Source: Marthasterias glacialis
Taxonomy: Eukaryota; Echinodermata; Asteroidea; Forcipulatida; Asteriidae
DNA: 64,000 nucleotides
Assembly (NCBI GenBank): GCA_911728455.2
Contig: OU452221.1
Coordinates: forward strand, 3,376,290 to 3,440,289
Direction: 5' to 3'
The notes beneath the pieces are model-generated. The model was given only the letters and a program-made list of their open reading frames with translations, was not told the origin of the DNA and did no database searches. A program made the position numbers and the translations under genes. Below are positions 36,601 through 46,800 of this stretch, in pieces (position 1 is the stretch's first letter; each line of letters begins with the position of its first letter).

Positions 36601-36817
36601 CATCAGGGCCAGAAAGAGTGAAATGATTGAATTTAGCATTGTGGTTACCAGATGGATCATCAGGAGGTCTAGGAGGATGAGGATTACTGAATGAAGCAAT
36701 GTGATAAGATGACATATCTCCTTGCCTTTCAGTTGATACAACACTACTTGATCCCAGCAGAATCAAACATACAACCAACAAAATGGGCACATGGCTCCTC
36801 TGGGCCTCCATACTCAT
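15654..36817 (-). CDS. Plexin gene B, complete, 37 coding exons, 1963 aa
   Basis: Complete plexin. Exons: 35657-36817, 34840-34948, 33923-34011, 33434-33562, 32982-33097, 32334-32466, 31776-31929, 31561-31660, 31225-31342, 30713-30823, 30096-30191, 29859-29967, 29222-29403, 28637-28791, 28174-28279, 27539-27675, 27184-27348, 26398-26539, 25075-25311, 24159-24335, 23765-23987, 23336-23475, 23055-23182, 22573-22638, 21820-21894, 21365-21431, 20848-20994, 20370-20526, 19816-19916, 19534-19642, 18816-18919, 18462-18677, 17006-17169, 16710-16857, 16420-16560, 16184-16258, 15654-15758. The sum is 5892 bp, 1964 codons with the stop, within the usual plexin range. Every junction keeps phase. Introns after exons 10 and 16 start with GC; the rest are GT-AG. 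Plexin signatures include AFADLQTDLTDLTSDLEG, LPLRFWSNAIKNPDYIFDI and EWRQG. The start is the ATG at 36817. The protein ends in DDAV, a possible class III PDZ ligand (inference). Confidence 0.94.
17216..17604. mobile_element. TTAA-flanked MITE in gene B intron 32
   Basis: 389-bp element with ends AGGCATTGCATACGTTTGG and CCAAAGGTATACTTTGCCT, flanked by TTAA at 17212-17215 and 17605-17608. Gene C has the empty site with a single TTAA (45448-45451), so the insertion is clean and recent. A 13-bp-arm palindrome (CTGAGAAGCGTTA) lies inside. The TTAA duplication suggests piggyBac-type mobilisation. Confidence 0.85.
17605..17990. repeat. Half copy of the GGGAATAA hairpin family, gene B intron 32
   Basis: Text such as GACCGAGTCACCACTCTTTT followed by CATTCATAAATGCG matches the right side of the hairpin MITEs near 34230 and 62260. 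Right boundary is uncertain. The gene C equivalent is about 45450-45832. Confidence 0.45.
18583..18611 (-). repeat. Coding GAT microsatellite in exon 32
   Basis: The GAT/GAC run encodes eight Asp followed by EEGGG, within the C2 half of the GAP domain. Same length in gene C (about 46425-46453). Confidence 0.85.
19240..19480 (+). mobile_element. tRNA-derived SINE with conserved core, gene B intron 30
   Basis: Box A (TGGCTCAGTGG) and box B (GGTTTGAATCC) at the 5' end are followed by a body with TGGGTTTTCAGTCCCTACAT and a CCTCCCACCATCTAAAACTG stretch that I recognise from SINEs of marine deuterostomes. It is antisense to the plexin. Confidence 0.65.
20100..20300 (+). mobile_element. Non-LTR retrotransposon (LINE) relic, gene B intron 28
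   Basis: The plus strand reads MMLGYTRRDPKTNAWIRDQT, the motif after the reverse transcriptase of many LINEs (usual form: LGI.RRDRKTNEWIR.RT). A stop follows within about 12 codons. Only the 3' end of the ORF remains. Confidence 0.65.
23765..23987 (-). other. Gene B transmembrane exon (exon 21)
   Basis: Encodes residues about 1243-1316. A single hydrophobic helix, starting IIVGSVSGAVLICILIVALC (about residues 1264-1290), is followed by an acidic/basic helical juxtamembrane region (SKQEARLIQEDMTVLEEDLS). In plexins that region forms a coiled coil that helps dimerise and activate the GAP. A GxxxG-like small-residue pattern (GSVSG) lies in the helix. The equivalent exon in gene C is 51616-51838 and encodes the same protein. 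Confidence 0.9.
25688..25715 (+). repeat. CAA microsatellite, gene B intron 18
   Basis: About nine CAA units. Same in gene C at 53539-53566. Confidence 0.8.
25808..26176. mobile_element. TTAA MITE, second family member, gene B intron 18
   Basis: 369 bp, flanked by TTAA at 25804-25807 and 26177-26180, similar to the 17216 element throughout, with a slightly changed left end (AGGGTCTGTATACGTTTGC). Older than the intron 32 copy because gene C has it too. Confidence 0.8.
28851..28921 (-). pseudogene. Relic copy of IPT3 exon 14, gene B
   Basis: Encodes GNTIVSVIGRDIGRGMN, matching GNTTVSVMGTDIGRGFH of exon 14. It lies about 60 bp upstream of the real exon on the minus strand. No good acceptor. 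Also in gene A (868-939) and gene C (56702-56772). Confidence 0.65.
30950..31022 (-). pseudogene. Relic copy of the exon 10 start with acceptor, gene B
   Basis: Repeats the acceptor CACCCAAG and the start GPGSC of exon 10, about 190 bp ahead of the real one, then hits TAG (CTT TAG CTG). Splicing to it would truncate the protein. Also in gene A (2965-3035) and gene C (58590-58645). Confidence 0.7.
32514..32578 (-). mobile_element. tRNA-derived SINE head, gene B intron 5
   Basis: Orthologous insertion to the gene A copy, same position next to exon 6, with box A and box B kept. The flank holds a palindrome (CTATAGAGCTAGCTCTAT region, about 32670) shared with gene C but missing in A. Confidence 0.7.
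33259..33481 (-). repeat. 58-bp exon-end/splice-donor minisatellite, gene B
   Basis: Four copies of the same unit; the real exon 4 donor is at 33434/33433. The unit length is not a multiple of three. Read-through from the real exon meets TAA in the first intronic codons (AAG GTA CAA TAA), so only the first donor preserves the plexin frame. Confidence 0.85.
33434..36817 (-). other. Gene B signal peptide and Sema domain (exons 1-4)
   Basis: Residues 1-496 of gene B. Residues 1 to about 28 form a signal peptide (basic residue, then PILLVVCLILLG, then a small-residue site). The Sema beta-propeller follows; it is the semaphorin-binding head of plexins. Exon 1 alone encodes 387 residues, which is long for an animal exon. 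Recognisable stretches are the first blade (FNHFTLSGPDGAVYVGAVNYLYRLD), CEELGSNRCD and GRCKFRN, and the last blade in exon 4 (YERVDLNISGSVLKD, MYILTEQK). Predicted N-glycosylation sequons are present, for example NFT and NHT. Residues about 190-268 differ greatly from gene A. Confidence 0.88.
34108..34609. mobile_element. Hairpin MITE, gene B intron 2
   Basis: About 500 bp present in B and C but missing in A (near 7425). It begins GGGAATAAAAG; its hairpin part ends TTTTATTCCC near 34240. A further part ends in a block with CGTTTAAAAACGG. The hairpin is partly eroded compared with gene C. Confidence 0.65.
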
Positions 36818-36870
36818 CCTCAATGAAAATCTTTCAGAGGTGGATATAAGCTGAACCTGTAGCTCTCTAG

Positions 36871-38857
36871 CTATAACAATGAAAATAATTTAAAAACAAA
36901 TAGAAAATAAGCAATCCTAATACCAAGTGAACAATTTCCCTTGTATAGCATGGAAAAATACTCCACAATATTCCTCAGTCGCTATCATTTTGCTACTCAT
37001 TATTTGCATTCAGTTTTCACAAAACAAGTTCTGTCTAAATACGTTTGCTATACAAAATTGCTGGATGAAGTCGCTCCCTGGATACAATTTTTTTTTCTGT
37101 TTTACTCGTGTCCTCTCATGAGGTCATACAAACAAATAATTACAATTAGTTCGGATCAAATTTGCCATATTCTTCTCAAATTAGGAAACAGGTTAATATC
37201 AAAGCAGCAGACTCTGAATTTTGGGCTCATATTTCAAGACAAATACCAGGGGCATTAAGGCCATTTTGCCTTCATTAACTCATTACCTCGGTGAAAAGAA
37301 AGTCCTCATTAACATTTAAAGAAGAATGAAGCAAAGCCCAAGGGACCAGCTGCAAATTTTCTTAAGGCCAAGATTTATTTCATTCAATTTCTGTCTAGTT
37401 TGCTCTTGCCTCAGTTGGCGTGTTGATTTACCCCACCATAGCAAAACACACTACTGCATACACTATGCATGTAGTTAGTTTCAATGATCCACAACAACGA
37501 ACGAAACATTAACACAATGGCCAGGGTAGCGATATATTTTTTTTTCCTATTCACTACAGAAGAACTAAACCTATACAAATTGCCCATAGGAGCTACCATA
37601 AAATCAGTTTCACTATGCATTTGTAAAGCATAACCCTCCCACCATGAAGGACTTGTTGTTCAAGTTCATTGTTCACTTTGGTCTGCACAATATTAGGCCT
37701 ATGTGGTAAATTGAAATGAAGATATATTCACCGTAATTCATGTTTAGCGATCCATACAGTACTTTTTTAGCATTTTTATTCTGACAGTAACTGACAGTTA
37801 GTGACAATTTTAATTAAATATCTAGATTATAATATTAGCTCCTCAGTAGGCCTATATTTTGAACTTGAAGAACTGTATAGTTGCACTTTCCCTGAACAAT
37901 TTCCTTCTTACATTTGACATTTGCAAACATTTAAGAATGGCTGCCAAGGCAATATGAATGTGTTTTTATAAAATCATCGCTACACAATGGAAACATGCGA
38001 GAAACTTATGAAAATTTGCACTTAGTCTCAGCATAATGTAATAAGATCTTTTTGCTAAAAAGTGTTTTATGCAGTCTTATTGCAACTAAAGTTAAAAAAG
38101 TTGCACTTGCACTGTGCAGAAATATTTAATAGGCCCGACTTATACTATTATGAATAGTATGTATGCTTTTTAATGTTTGTGCATACATTTAATGTTATTT
38201 TGTTTGTTTTGTCTGTATTTCATGTAATTTTTATATTTTTAATAGATAACTCTTAATAACTGTATTTCATTTCTATTGTTTATTTATTACCATTCCTGTA
38301 ATTGGCGTTTTTCCCGCTGTTGGTTTGTCGAAACAAATTTAATATATAATTAATACTATTCTTTGTAAGCTACTTTTTTTAACATGTGATGTAGGAACTA
38401 AGCACGGCCATTTTCATTCTGAAAAGTAAAGAGCACTTCCATCGGGAAAAACCAAGGAAAGTTTTGAAGGTGACCACGGCCAAGGCCAGGCCTGGTTGGT
38501 AAATGGTAGTGTTTTGGAGCCTGCTGAAGTGCATTTTCATTGCACTTAAGACTCCAAGATGTCACTTAAAACCCTTTACATTTTTCACAACGAATAAAGA
38601 GAGATGGGCATTACACAGTTGTATTCCTTTTGTCAGCAGGTTGTTTCTTGTGTTTTGTGGCAGGCCTAACGTCACCCTGGCCGGTTGTATGTTGTCCGTT
38701 ACACACACAGCCAACACTCATGACGGCCGCCCGACCACACACCCACACCCATCTAATAATTAATAACATGCATGCTAAAAGCTAGACAAACCTACAAAGT
38801 GTACTTTGACAAATGAACATACTTACACTTACAGAAACTAGATTTTGACAAACATAC
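36871..38857. other. Gene B leader intron / upstream DNA
   Basis: Paralogous to 9831-11803, no further gene seen. Confidence 0.5.
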
Positions 38858-39060
38858 CTGAAAAGTTGCAAATATCTCCACACAAATCTCACAATCACCT
38901 TCATCCTACATAACCACTGCCCGCATTCCTTCCATGGACACACGGACGTCGTCGTCGTGTGTACTTTTATGATGGATCGATGTGTGCATGATGTACGTGC
39001 CTTAATTGTACACTCACTAAAAAGTTTCGTCTACGACGCATGCGCATATTTCGTTCAGGG
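38858..39060 (-). other. Probable non-coding leader exon of gene B
   Basis: Counterpart of the gene A leader. The donor CAG/GTATGTTTG is at 38858, and an acceptor (TTATAG) lies at about 36871, just before the coding exon, whose 5' untranslated part would be 36818-36870. The leader intron would be about 2 kb. Start uncertain. Confidence 0.4.
39037..39047 (-). promoter_or_regulatory. NRF1-like palindrome, candidate promoter of gene B
   Basis: Same CGCATGCGCAT site at the same position relative to the gene B leader donor, with matching flanks (CTACGA and ATTTCGTTCAGG). Surrounding noncoding DNA has drifted more. Confidence 0.35.
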
Positions 39061-39329
39061 ACTTGCACAAAGTTTACTTCAGGTTCGCATTGCCATTTTT
39101 TTTTCATCAAAAAACATACGGTAGCCCAAACTTGACATTGCCATCATTGTAATTATTATCCATCATTCCATGAATGGTCCAGGTCTTGAAATCAACGTTT
39201 TTTAGGAGTTAAAAAAAAAAACTCACACAAAATAAATGAAGCATATTTATTTTCCAGTGTTAACAAAATATAAAAATGAAAAAATAAAATAAGCTGTTGC
39301 AAATTGCTAACCAACCACAATTACAAGGA

Positions 39330-40494
39330 TATGGTGGCCCTGAAGGGACATCGCACATCGCAAACGTGTGCGCATACGTATACGATGTCGTGAAACAAAT
39401 CGCGAATATGTGCGCACACGTATGCAATGGCGTGAAACAAATCGCGAATATGTGCGCACACGTATGCAATGTCGTAGAATAAATCGCGAATATGTGCGCA
39501 CACGTATGCAATGTCGTGAACCAAATCGCGAATGTGTGCGCACACGTATGCAATGTCGTGAACCAAATCGCGAATATGTGCGCACACGTATGCAATGTCG
39601 TAGAATAAATCGCGAATATGTGCGCACACGTATGCAATGTCGTGAACCAAATCGCGAATGTGTGCGCACACGTATGCAATGTCGTGAACCAAATCGCGAA
39701 TGTGTGCGCACACGTATGCAATGTCGTGAACCAAATCGCGAATGTGTGCGCACACGTATGCAATGTCGTGAACCAAATCGCGAATGTGTGCGCACACGTA
39801 TGCAATGTCGTGAACCAAATCGCGAATGTGTGCGCACACGTATGCAATGTCGTGAAACAAATCGCGAATGTGTGCGCACACGGTATGCAATGTCGTGAAC
39901 CAATTCGCGAATATGTGCGCACTCGTCTGTGAATATATTCGCGATGTCGTGAATGTTATTGCATACCATTGTCGCATACCTTTGGGGTGATGTCATAGTT
40001 GCGGACAATGTGTTAGTGAACTAGGGAGTATGCAAGTGGCCTTGGTCCCATTTGTATACCAAAGACATATATGCCTGTACGTCTTGATTCCAGACTTGGT
40101 GCTTCAACCCCCCAGATCAATAGACATTTTATTCAAAGGTATGCGACAATGGTATGCAATAAAATTCACGACATCGCGAATATATTCGCAGACGAGTGCG
40201 CACATATTCGCGATTTGGTTCACGACATTGCATACCGTGTGCGCACACATTCAGGATTTGTTTCACGACATTGCATACGTGTGCGCTCATATTCGCGATT
40301 TGGTTCACGACATTGCATACGTGTGCGCACACATTCGCGATTTGTTTCGCGACATTGCATACGTGTGCGCATATATTCGCGATTTGGTTCACGACATTGC
40401 ATACGTGTGCGCACACATTTGCGAATTGTTTCACGCCATTGCATACGTGTGCGCACACGTATGCGATGTGCGATGTCCCTTCAGGGCCACCATA
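39330..40494. mobile_element. 1.16-kb foldback element built from 42-bp repeats
   Basis: Insertion upstream of gene B, absent upstream of gene A. Ends are inverted (TATGGTGGCCCTGAAGGG and its complement). The empty site near 12270 reads TACAAGGACC, while here TACAAGGA occurs on both sides (39322-39329 and 40493-40500), giving a 6-8 bp target duplication. The left arm (39366-39990) has about 13 tandem 42-bp units, the right arm (about 40130-40494) about 6 in inverse orientation, with a spacer of about 140 bp. Each unit has TGTGCGCACACGTATGCA, alternating pyrimidine-purine throughout. No transposase is encoded, so it is non-autonomous. Confidence 0.9.
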
Positions 40495-40527
40495 CAAGGA
40501 CCTGTTGTATAAATGCAAACAATTGTT

Positions 40528-40612
40528 AATGGCCTCACGTTTCGACCCTAGCAGAATCTTCCCCTTTCTGCCTTTGAGAAAGACTCTACTAGGGTCGAAA
40601 TGTGAGGCCATT
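40528..40612. repeat. Small hairpin repeat upstream of gene B
   Basis: Paralogous copy of the 12305 hairpin with better-paired arms (AATGGCCTCACGTTTCGACC). Confidence 0.65.
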
Positions 40613-43600
40613 ATCATTTTTTTTGCAAAGAATAAATAATGTGTACACCTACAGGTTTTATAGCTTGTAAACTTTTAATTGTACTAGCACAGATCCATAT
40701 TCACAATTCATTAAACATTGATAACAATAAATATGTGGGGCAAAAGCACATTATTTTTTTTCTCTAACAAAAATGAAAACATGTAAACATTTGTTACGTT
40801 ATCAGTGCTGTTTCTAACTTTTTGCGTAGTAAAGGTTATGTTGGTAAATTCCATCTGTGTCAGGAAACTTTCTGCCTGTTCACAAATTAAATGCTTGTTT
40901 TGTAAGCCACAACGGAAATACGCATTAGTGTTCTCGGAAATGCACCTGACAATTTCAGCTTCATTAATATTGGTCTCATTCGGGTATAAAAAGACACAGA
41001 GTAGTTTATCTTTTGTCGGTTTTTTTGTACCAGTTCACAAAATAATTGTTTAACTTATTTTGATTTGGACAACTTAAATAAGCAATATTGTTTTCGGAGG
41101 TCTTCAATCAATTAAACTTTTCGACTTTGACTGAAACACGGATGGAAATGTTTCTCAGGAGGATTGGCTGGTTGGAGGACTATTGTTCAAGCCAGCTTTC
41201 AGATTGTAAGTTATCATTTATTTGGTAATAAACTATTTGTACGTTTTGTCTTTTCAAGGCACCATTTAGGATTGGCAAAGCTGATAGTGCAGTGTTTTTA
41301 CTTTGTCTGATTCAATTTATACACATGAAGAATCAAACTTGTGAAAATTTTGGCTCAGTCCGTCGTCTGAGCAAGGAGAAAATAGTGAAAACACGTGCAC
41401 ACTTTTCAGCATGTAAACACATTGTCCTTAATTTTGGTTGTTACAACCGAAATCATCGTGTTTTTTTTTTAGGTTTTCAGATACAGTTTACTCTATTATG
41501 ACAGCATTTTAGAGGAAAATATTTCACAGAAAAATCGACTTCAAAAACAGTAAGCTTTCAGACTGAAACTAAACAATAATGTTTTTTATCCTGAGCAATC
41601 CTATACAGTGTCTTTAAGACTTTTTCTTCATCTCATAGTAGTCACAGTGCAAGTTTCTGGTCCCAAAATCTTTCCACAGAAAAACCGAAGCAAAATATCA
41701 ATGGAATCGAGACAGCCTTTGGCTGTGATTTCGACATGTAATAAAATAATAGCAACCAACAGAATAAAATAAACTAACTATCCCAATGAAATGTGACAAT
41801 TTCAACAATTGGTTCCATCCGTCTGAGGGGACCCCAAATACTTCATGTTTTGTCAGGAACTGTCTGCCTGTTCACAAAATATATGCTTGTTTTGATTTCC
41901 ATAAATGAAGTAAGCAATAGTGTTTTGAGGCTATTTTATTAAATGCATGTGACAATTTCATCTAGTAAGTTTCAGACAAAATTAAATAAACAAGTTATTG
42001 GAATGTTTTAGAAGATAACAAAATATTACGTTTTGACAAAGTTTTATAGTTTTGGAAATGAACAATTATTTGGTTGTCTGATACCGGTACTTATGCACAG
42101 TGGAAGAGATGTCGTCTCAATTTATAATGCAATTTAAATTTAAAACTCAATATTGCTTTAAAAATAAAGATTTGATTATCAGATAAATATTATCATAAAA
42201 TCAAAAAAGTAGTTTGTTAATACTGCAATAATTTGTTCAAAATCTCTTAAGACATCAGCTTTACAACAAATATATTAAGTCTCTGTGTAAATATACAACT
42301 TTTAAAAAATAACAATTACATTCTTCCAAATGAAGAAACCAAAATTATTTATAAAAAAGAATTATCTTACAAATAATAATGCACCAACCAGGCATGAAAA
42401 CATAATAATCTTTGATACAATGAAAAAAACTTGCTACTGTGTTTTTTGCAAGTTCGTTCTCATGATTATTTTGATTTGGCAAACCGAAATAAGAATCACG
42501 TGTTAGGGGAACAAGTTCCTCACATGTGACAGTATTCCATGTAGAATGAGATACTTCTCAAGACAATCATTAATGTTATTACTGGCCTTTTCCAAACCTA
42601 GGCTTAGGCTCCCGTTCAGGCTTGGGCTCTGTCACCAAGTTTGGAACAGTATGCAGTTTACACGATGCTTCAAAATCAAACAGAGCCCAGAGCCGCAGCC
42701 GCAGCTGCAGCCTGAGCGGAGGTTTGGAAAAAGCCCAAACTTTATAAAAAGTAATCTTTCAGATTTAAAAATCAGCCCTTAAATTGTCCATTGCTGCTAA
42801 AAATGTATCATGCTTTTTAAAGTTGATTATTAAATCTGCACATGCTAAATTTCATATAGAACTGTTAATATAAAATGATTTGCTTATTACCTTTACAATT
42901 TGTATATTTCATGACGTCCTTTACACTTAAATAATTATTACAACAGAAAGCCAAAAGGTCGACTCATCAAGGGGCATCAATACACTGGTTAGGGGCTTGC
43001 CGTCAACTGCAGAGGTGGTGGTGGTGGTGGTCGGGGGAGGGGAGCACGTGCCCAAACACAGCCTTGGTGGCATCAAAACGACCATGATTTAATTTAATTT
43101 CGATTTATCTTTGTTTGTAAGAGGTGTGTGTTTTGGTTATTACTATGATATCTCAAAATGCTGATAAGATTTGTAAAGACAAAAAAGACAAAAAAGTGAA
43201 GGGCACCATCCTTTCCCCTGAGCGCACAAACACCAACTACGTCACTGGACATCTGCTCACTTGAAAATAAGAACCAATAGATAAAGCAACTAAATGTCTA
43301 CCCCACATACAATTTTATTAACTGGAGAATCATGATGAAAGCTATAAGAATTACAACACTCCTTACAAACATTCTGCCTTTCTGCCTTTTACTGATTTAG
43401 AGGGCTTCAAATGATGTCTTATTTTTACAAGACAGCCGTGCGAACACGATGCACTATACCCATAGCAACCAATGTATTATTCCATTCGCAACAAATGTAC
43501 TATACCCATAGCAACTAATGTACTATTCCATAGCAACAAATGTACTATACCCACAGCAACAGCAGCTTCTCGGTACCTAGACATCCATGCACAAAGTATG

Positions 43601-43797
43601 GGGTGTAATAAAACAAATATTGTCTGCTTTTACTCATGCTTTGGTTGAAACTACAACTCTCCCAGTGTTCCCTGGCGCAATCTATTTTCCTGAGGCAAAA
43701 CCGGGGATCACCTCGGGAGTCGTAGTTTAAACCATAGCACTCGAAGCAATCAATATTTGTATATCATAGTATGATTAGAATCCTGTCATTGTCCCCA
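40613..43797. other. Intergenic DNA between gene C end and gene B promoter
   Basis: Paralogous to 12388-15562, with the same set of small repeats. No additional gene seen. Confidence 0.6.
42587..42733. repeat. Inverted-repeat element between genes C and B
   Basis: Paralogous copy of the 14349 element, a few base differences. Confidence 0.55.
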
Positions 43798-43803
43798 TTT
43801 ATT
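43798..43803 (-). terminator. Polyadenylation signal of gene C
   Basis: AATAAA on the minus strand at the same distance past the gene C stop (43889-43891) as in gene B. Confidence 0.6.
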
Positions 43804-43888
43804 CAAGGCTGTTTTCTCGTTTGTGATCACTACTACTAATTACTATAATAAAGACAAGCACTGCAATGGTGGGCAATCATTTGCTACT

Positions 43889-46800
43889 CTACACAGCATC
43901 ATCATCACTGGAGAGTGTCACATGCACCTCCTCAAGAAGGTATCCAAGATGGGCTTCTTCATATTCTGGTTCAGACTCTAGAACATCCAGAATCTACAAA
44001 ACGAGAAGACAAAGTCAACCATCTTGGTTTTCCTTGAAATCAAGGCTCATTTCTTAAGTATCGAAACAATTTAAAAAGACCTGCACTTATAAAATTAGGG
44101 ACAGAGAATAAAAGGAAAGGACTGAAGGTACTCTTGAGGGAGAAAGCACAAGATGAATGTTACCAAACTGAGGTAGACAGGGAAAATAGCCTGACCCCTT
44201 CTTGGTTAATGGGTATCATTATATATGATTGCAAAGGAGACTAGACAAAAATAGCTACAGTACGATTTCTCGTGGTACCCTGACCCATTATTCATGAGTC
44301 GACAATGGTTTACCTGCAGAGAAAATAGTACAATGTAGACACACACAATGTAGACACACACATTAAGAAAATAATTTAGGTAGGATAAATTAATTGGACA
44401 AGTGTTTTTAAAACTTACCGTTTGATTGTGTTTGCTGACAATGTCCCAAAGCTGTTCAAGGGTGTTCAACTTGCTGAACAGACCAGTGAAATTCTGAAAA
44501 GACAAACAAATGATGAGTTATGACAATTTCCTTTTTTAAAGGAAAATTCATAAGTTCTAATTCTATCGGTTTCAATTTCAAAATTGTTCTCTTTCTAAAT
44601 CACTTATTTGTATATATAACTTTATGGGGGTAAATTTTTGCATTTTGAAATTTACCTCACAGGCTTTATAAAGCTCCTTATTCAGTTCCTGGGTGGGCAC
44701 CTGTGGCAAACTCCGAACTCCGTCATAAAAGTCCCGTACAACATACTGGTACTTTTGCTTCTCTCTGCCATACAATAACTTGTTAACAGAGGACTCCTGT
44801 CGACAAAAACATCAGTTTCAAATCAAACTATCAAATTCTGAAATAGTTCCCTGTTTTCTCTAGGGTATAATTTAGAGACATAGAGAAAAGCGTTGTTCTT
44901 GAAAAGAGTTAAAGAAAAAGGATATGTTAATATTTTCTGAGTTACCTGTCCAAGTTTATGTGTCTTGATGTCGTGTACGTCGTGGAATAACTGACCAATC
45001 ACGTCCATGCTTGCCTCAACGGAGCGAGTAGATTGGATGTCGAAGATGTAGTCTGGATTTTTGATGGCGTTGGACCAGAAACGCAGTGGCAAACTAGAAG
45101 AAATGGACACAAAACTTAGTAGGTATTCTTATCTGTAGTGAAAGAGATTACCTTACGCCTACACGTCACAGTCAAATATTTCACAGCATTGCAAGTATTC
45201 ACCATGAAAATAAAAAGGGAAGAAATTTACAAATATCTTACATATTACTCTTCCAGATATGTGTGATTTCCGGGTCCTCTTCTTCCAGTTCCTGTCGAAT
45301 GGCCTGGCTGTCAAAAAAGTCAAAGAGATACTTGATGGCTTTGGGGGCGTGCTCCACAGATAGAATGGTGTGGAACATATCGTCAACATACTTTTGAATG
45401 ACTCCCTGTGGGAAAACAAACAAAACTTATGAAATAAATTAATGGTTTTAAACGGCCAATTAAGACCGAGTCACCACTCTTTTATTACCATTCATAAATG
45501 CGATTTTTATTGAGATATAAAAATGTCGAAATAAATCTGAGAAATGCTCCCCTCTCCAAAAATTCCTAGATAAGCATAGATTTGTGTACAACTTAAAAAA
45601 AACTTAACGACGGTATTGAAAAATTGTGACCTTGCCTCTGCGCAGTGTTAACTTTCTGAATAAGTGTTTTTGAAAATATCGTTGTCACAATGAAACCATG
45701 ACTAAACAAAGTAAAGACAACAATTGTTCTCATCAGAAACACCAGGATTTTTTGTTCTCTTTTTGAGAAAATATGGAATGTCTTCATCCTGAATCATCCT
45801 GAATCGGCCAATCCTTGGCCGTATGATAATCGGCCTTGGATTGCTGGAATCTCGGACTTACCTCTCATTTGCTGAATACAATGGTAAAAACAATGGTGGC
45901 AGCCTTTTGATCTCACAAAATCCTCATTTGTACAACAAACAGACAAAGGTCTGGTATTGGGGAATACTTAATAACCCCCAGGAAAGGGAGATTTCAAGCA
46001 TGAATTACAGTACCCTTTGTACGGGGGAAATGAAGCCTAGCATGGTGAGTGAATGGGTGTAATTATTTGTCAACCAGTCAACCAACTGCAACCAAAAGAG
46101 GACGTCCTGAAATTGTTCCGAAACGTTTATACACGCCCACTGTGATTCAGTTTTGACAAATTTTGTGTAATAAGACGTCATTCGGCATCAAGTGGTAAAC
46201 CTCTTCTGAACAAAGAAAACCAAACTTGAGGTCCCTTCTCGTCCTTCAAAGTGTGTGGTCCTCTTGATGGAAAATCGACAAGTTGAAAGACTATTTTGTT
46301 TACCTTTGTTGACATGAGTCTTGGGAATGAGATCTCTTTGATCTTTCGACGAGTGATCTTATTTCTGAAGGTGGCTGATCTCAACATGGTGAAGCAATCT
46401 CTGCGTTTTCTCCCCCCTCCTTCCTCATCGTCATCATCATCATCATCATCATTATAAGCACTGCCTTCTTTCTTCACCTTGGAGTAAATTTTATCAGGAA
46501 CAATTAACTGCTTCCAATACTGATGCAAAAATGACACTAACTTAAAGTGAAATGTGCTAACTACTGCTCTCCCATCATGCTATTTTAATTTATTCTTCAA
46601 ACTCCAAAGAAATATGTTTCTTTTCCCATATATCTTTTGATTTACCCAATAACTCACCAGATGCCAGTCTTTGACTCCGTTTATTGGCTCTATTTCTACA
46701 ATGGTATCCCGATGCTTGTTGTATTGATTAATGCTAGCTAAACCCATAAATCCAACGTTAGCTGACAGGAAAAAAAAATGAATCAATTATAAAATAAATA

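Noticed and set aside
36818-36823. Translation start two codons upstream of the ATG of gene B (and 9775-9780 in A)
   Set aside because: These codons are TTG AGG; the first ATG in frame is at 36817 (9774 in A).
39366-39912. CRISPR-like array of regular repeats
   Set aside because: The units are contiguous with no unique spacers, and the DNA is eukaryotic.
39260-40008. Long open frames of up to 233 codons on both strands
   Set aside because: They are periodic readings of the 42-bp repeat (14 codons per unit) in several frames at once, with no other coding signal.
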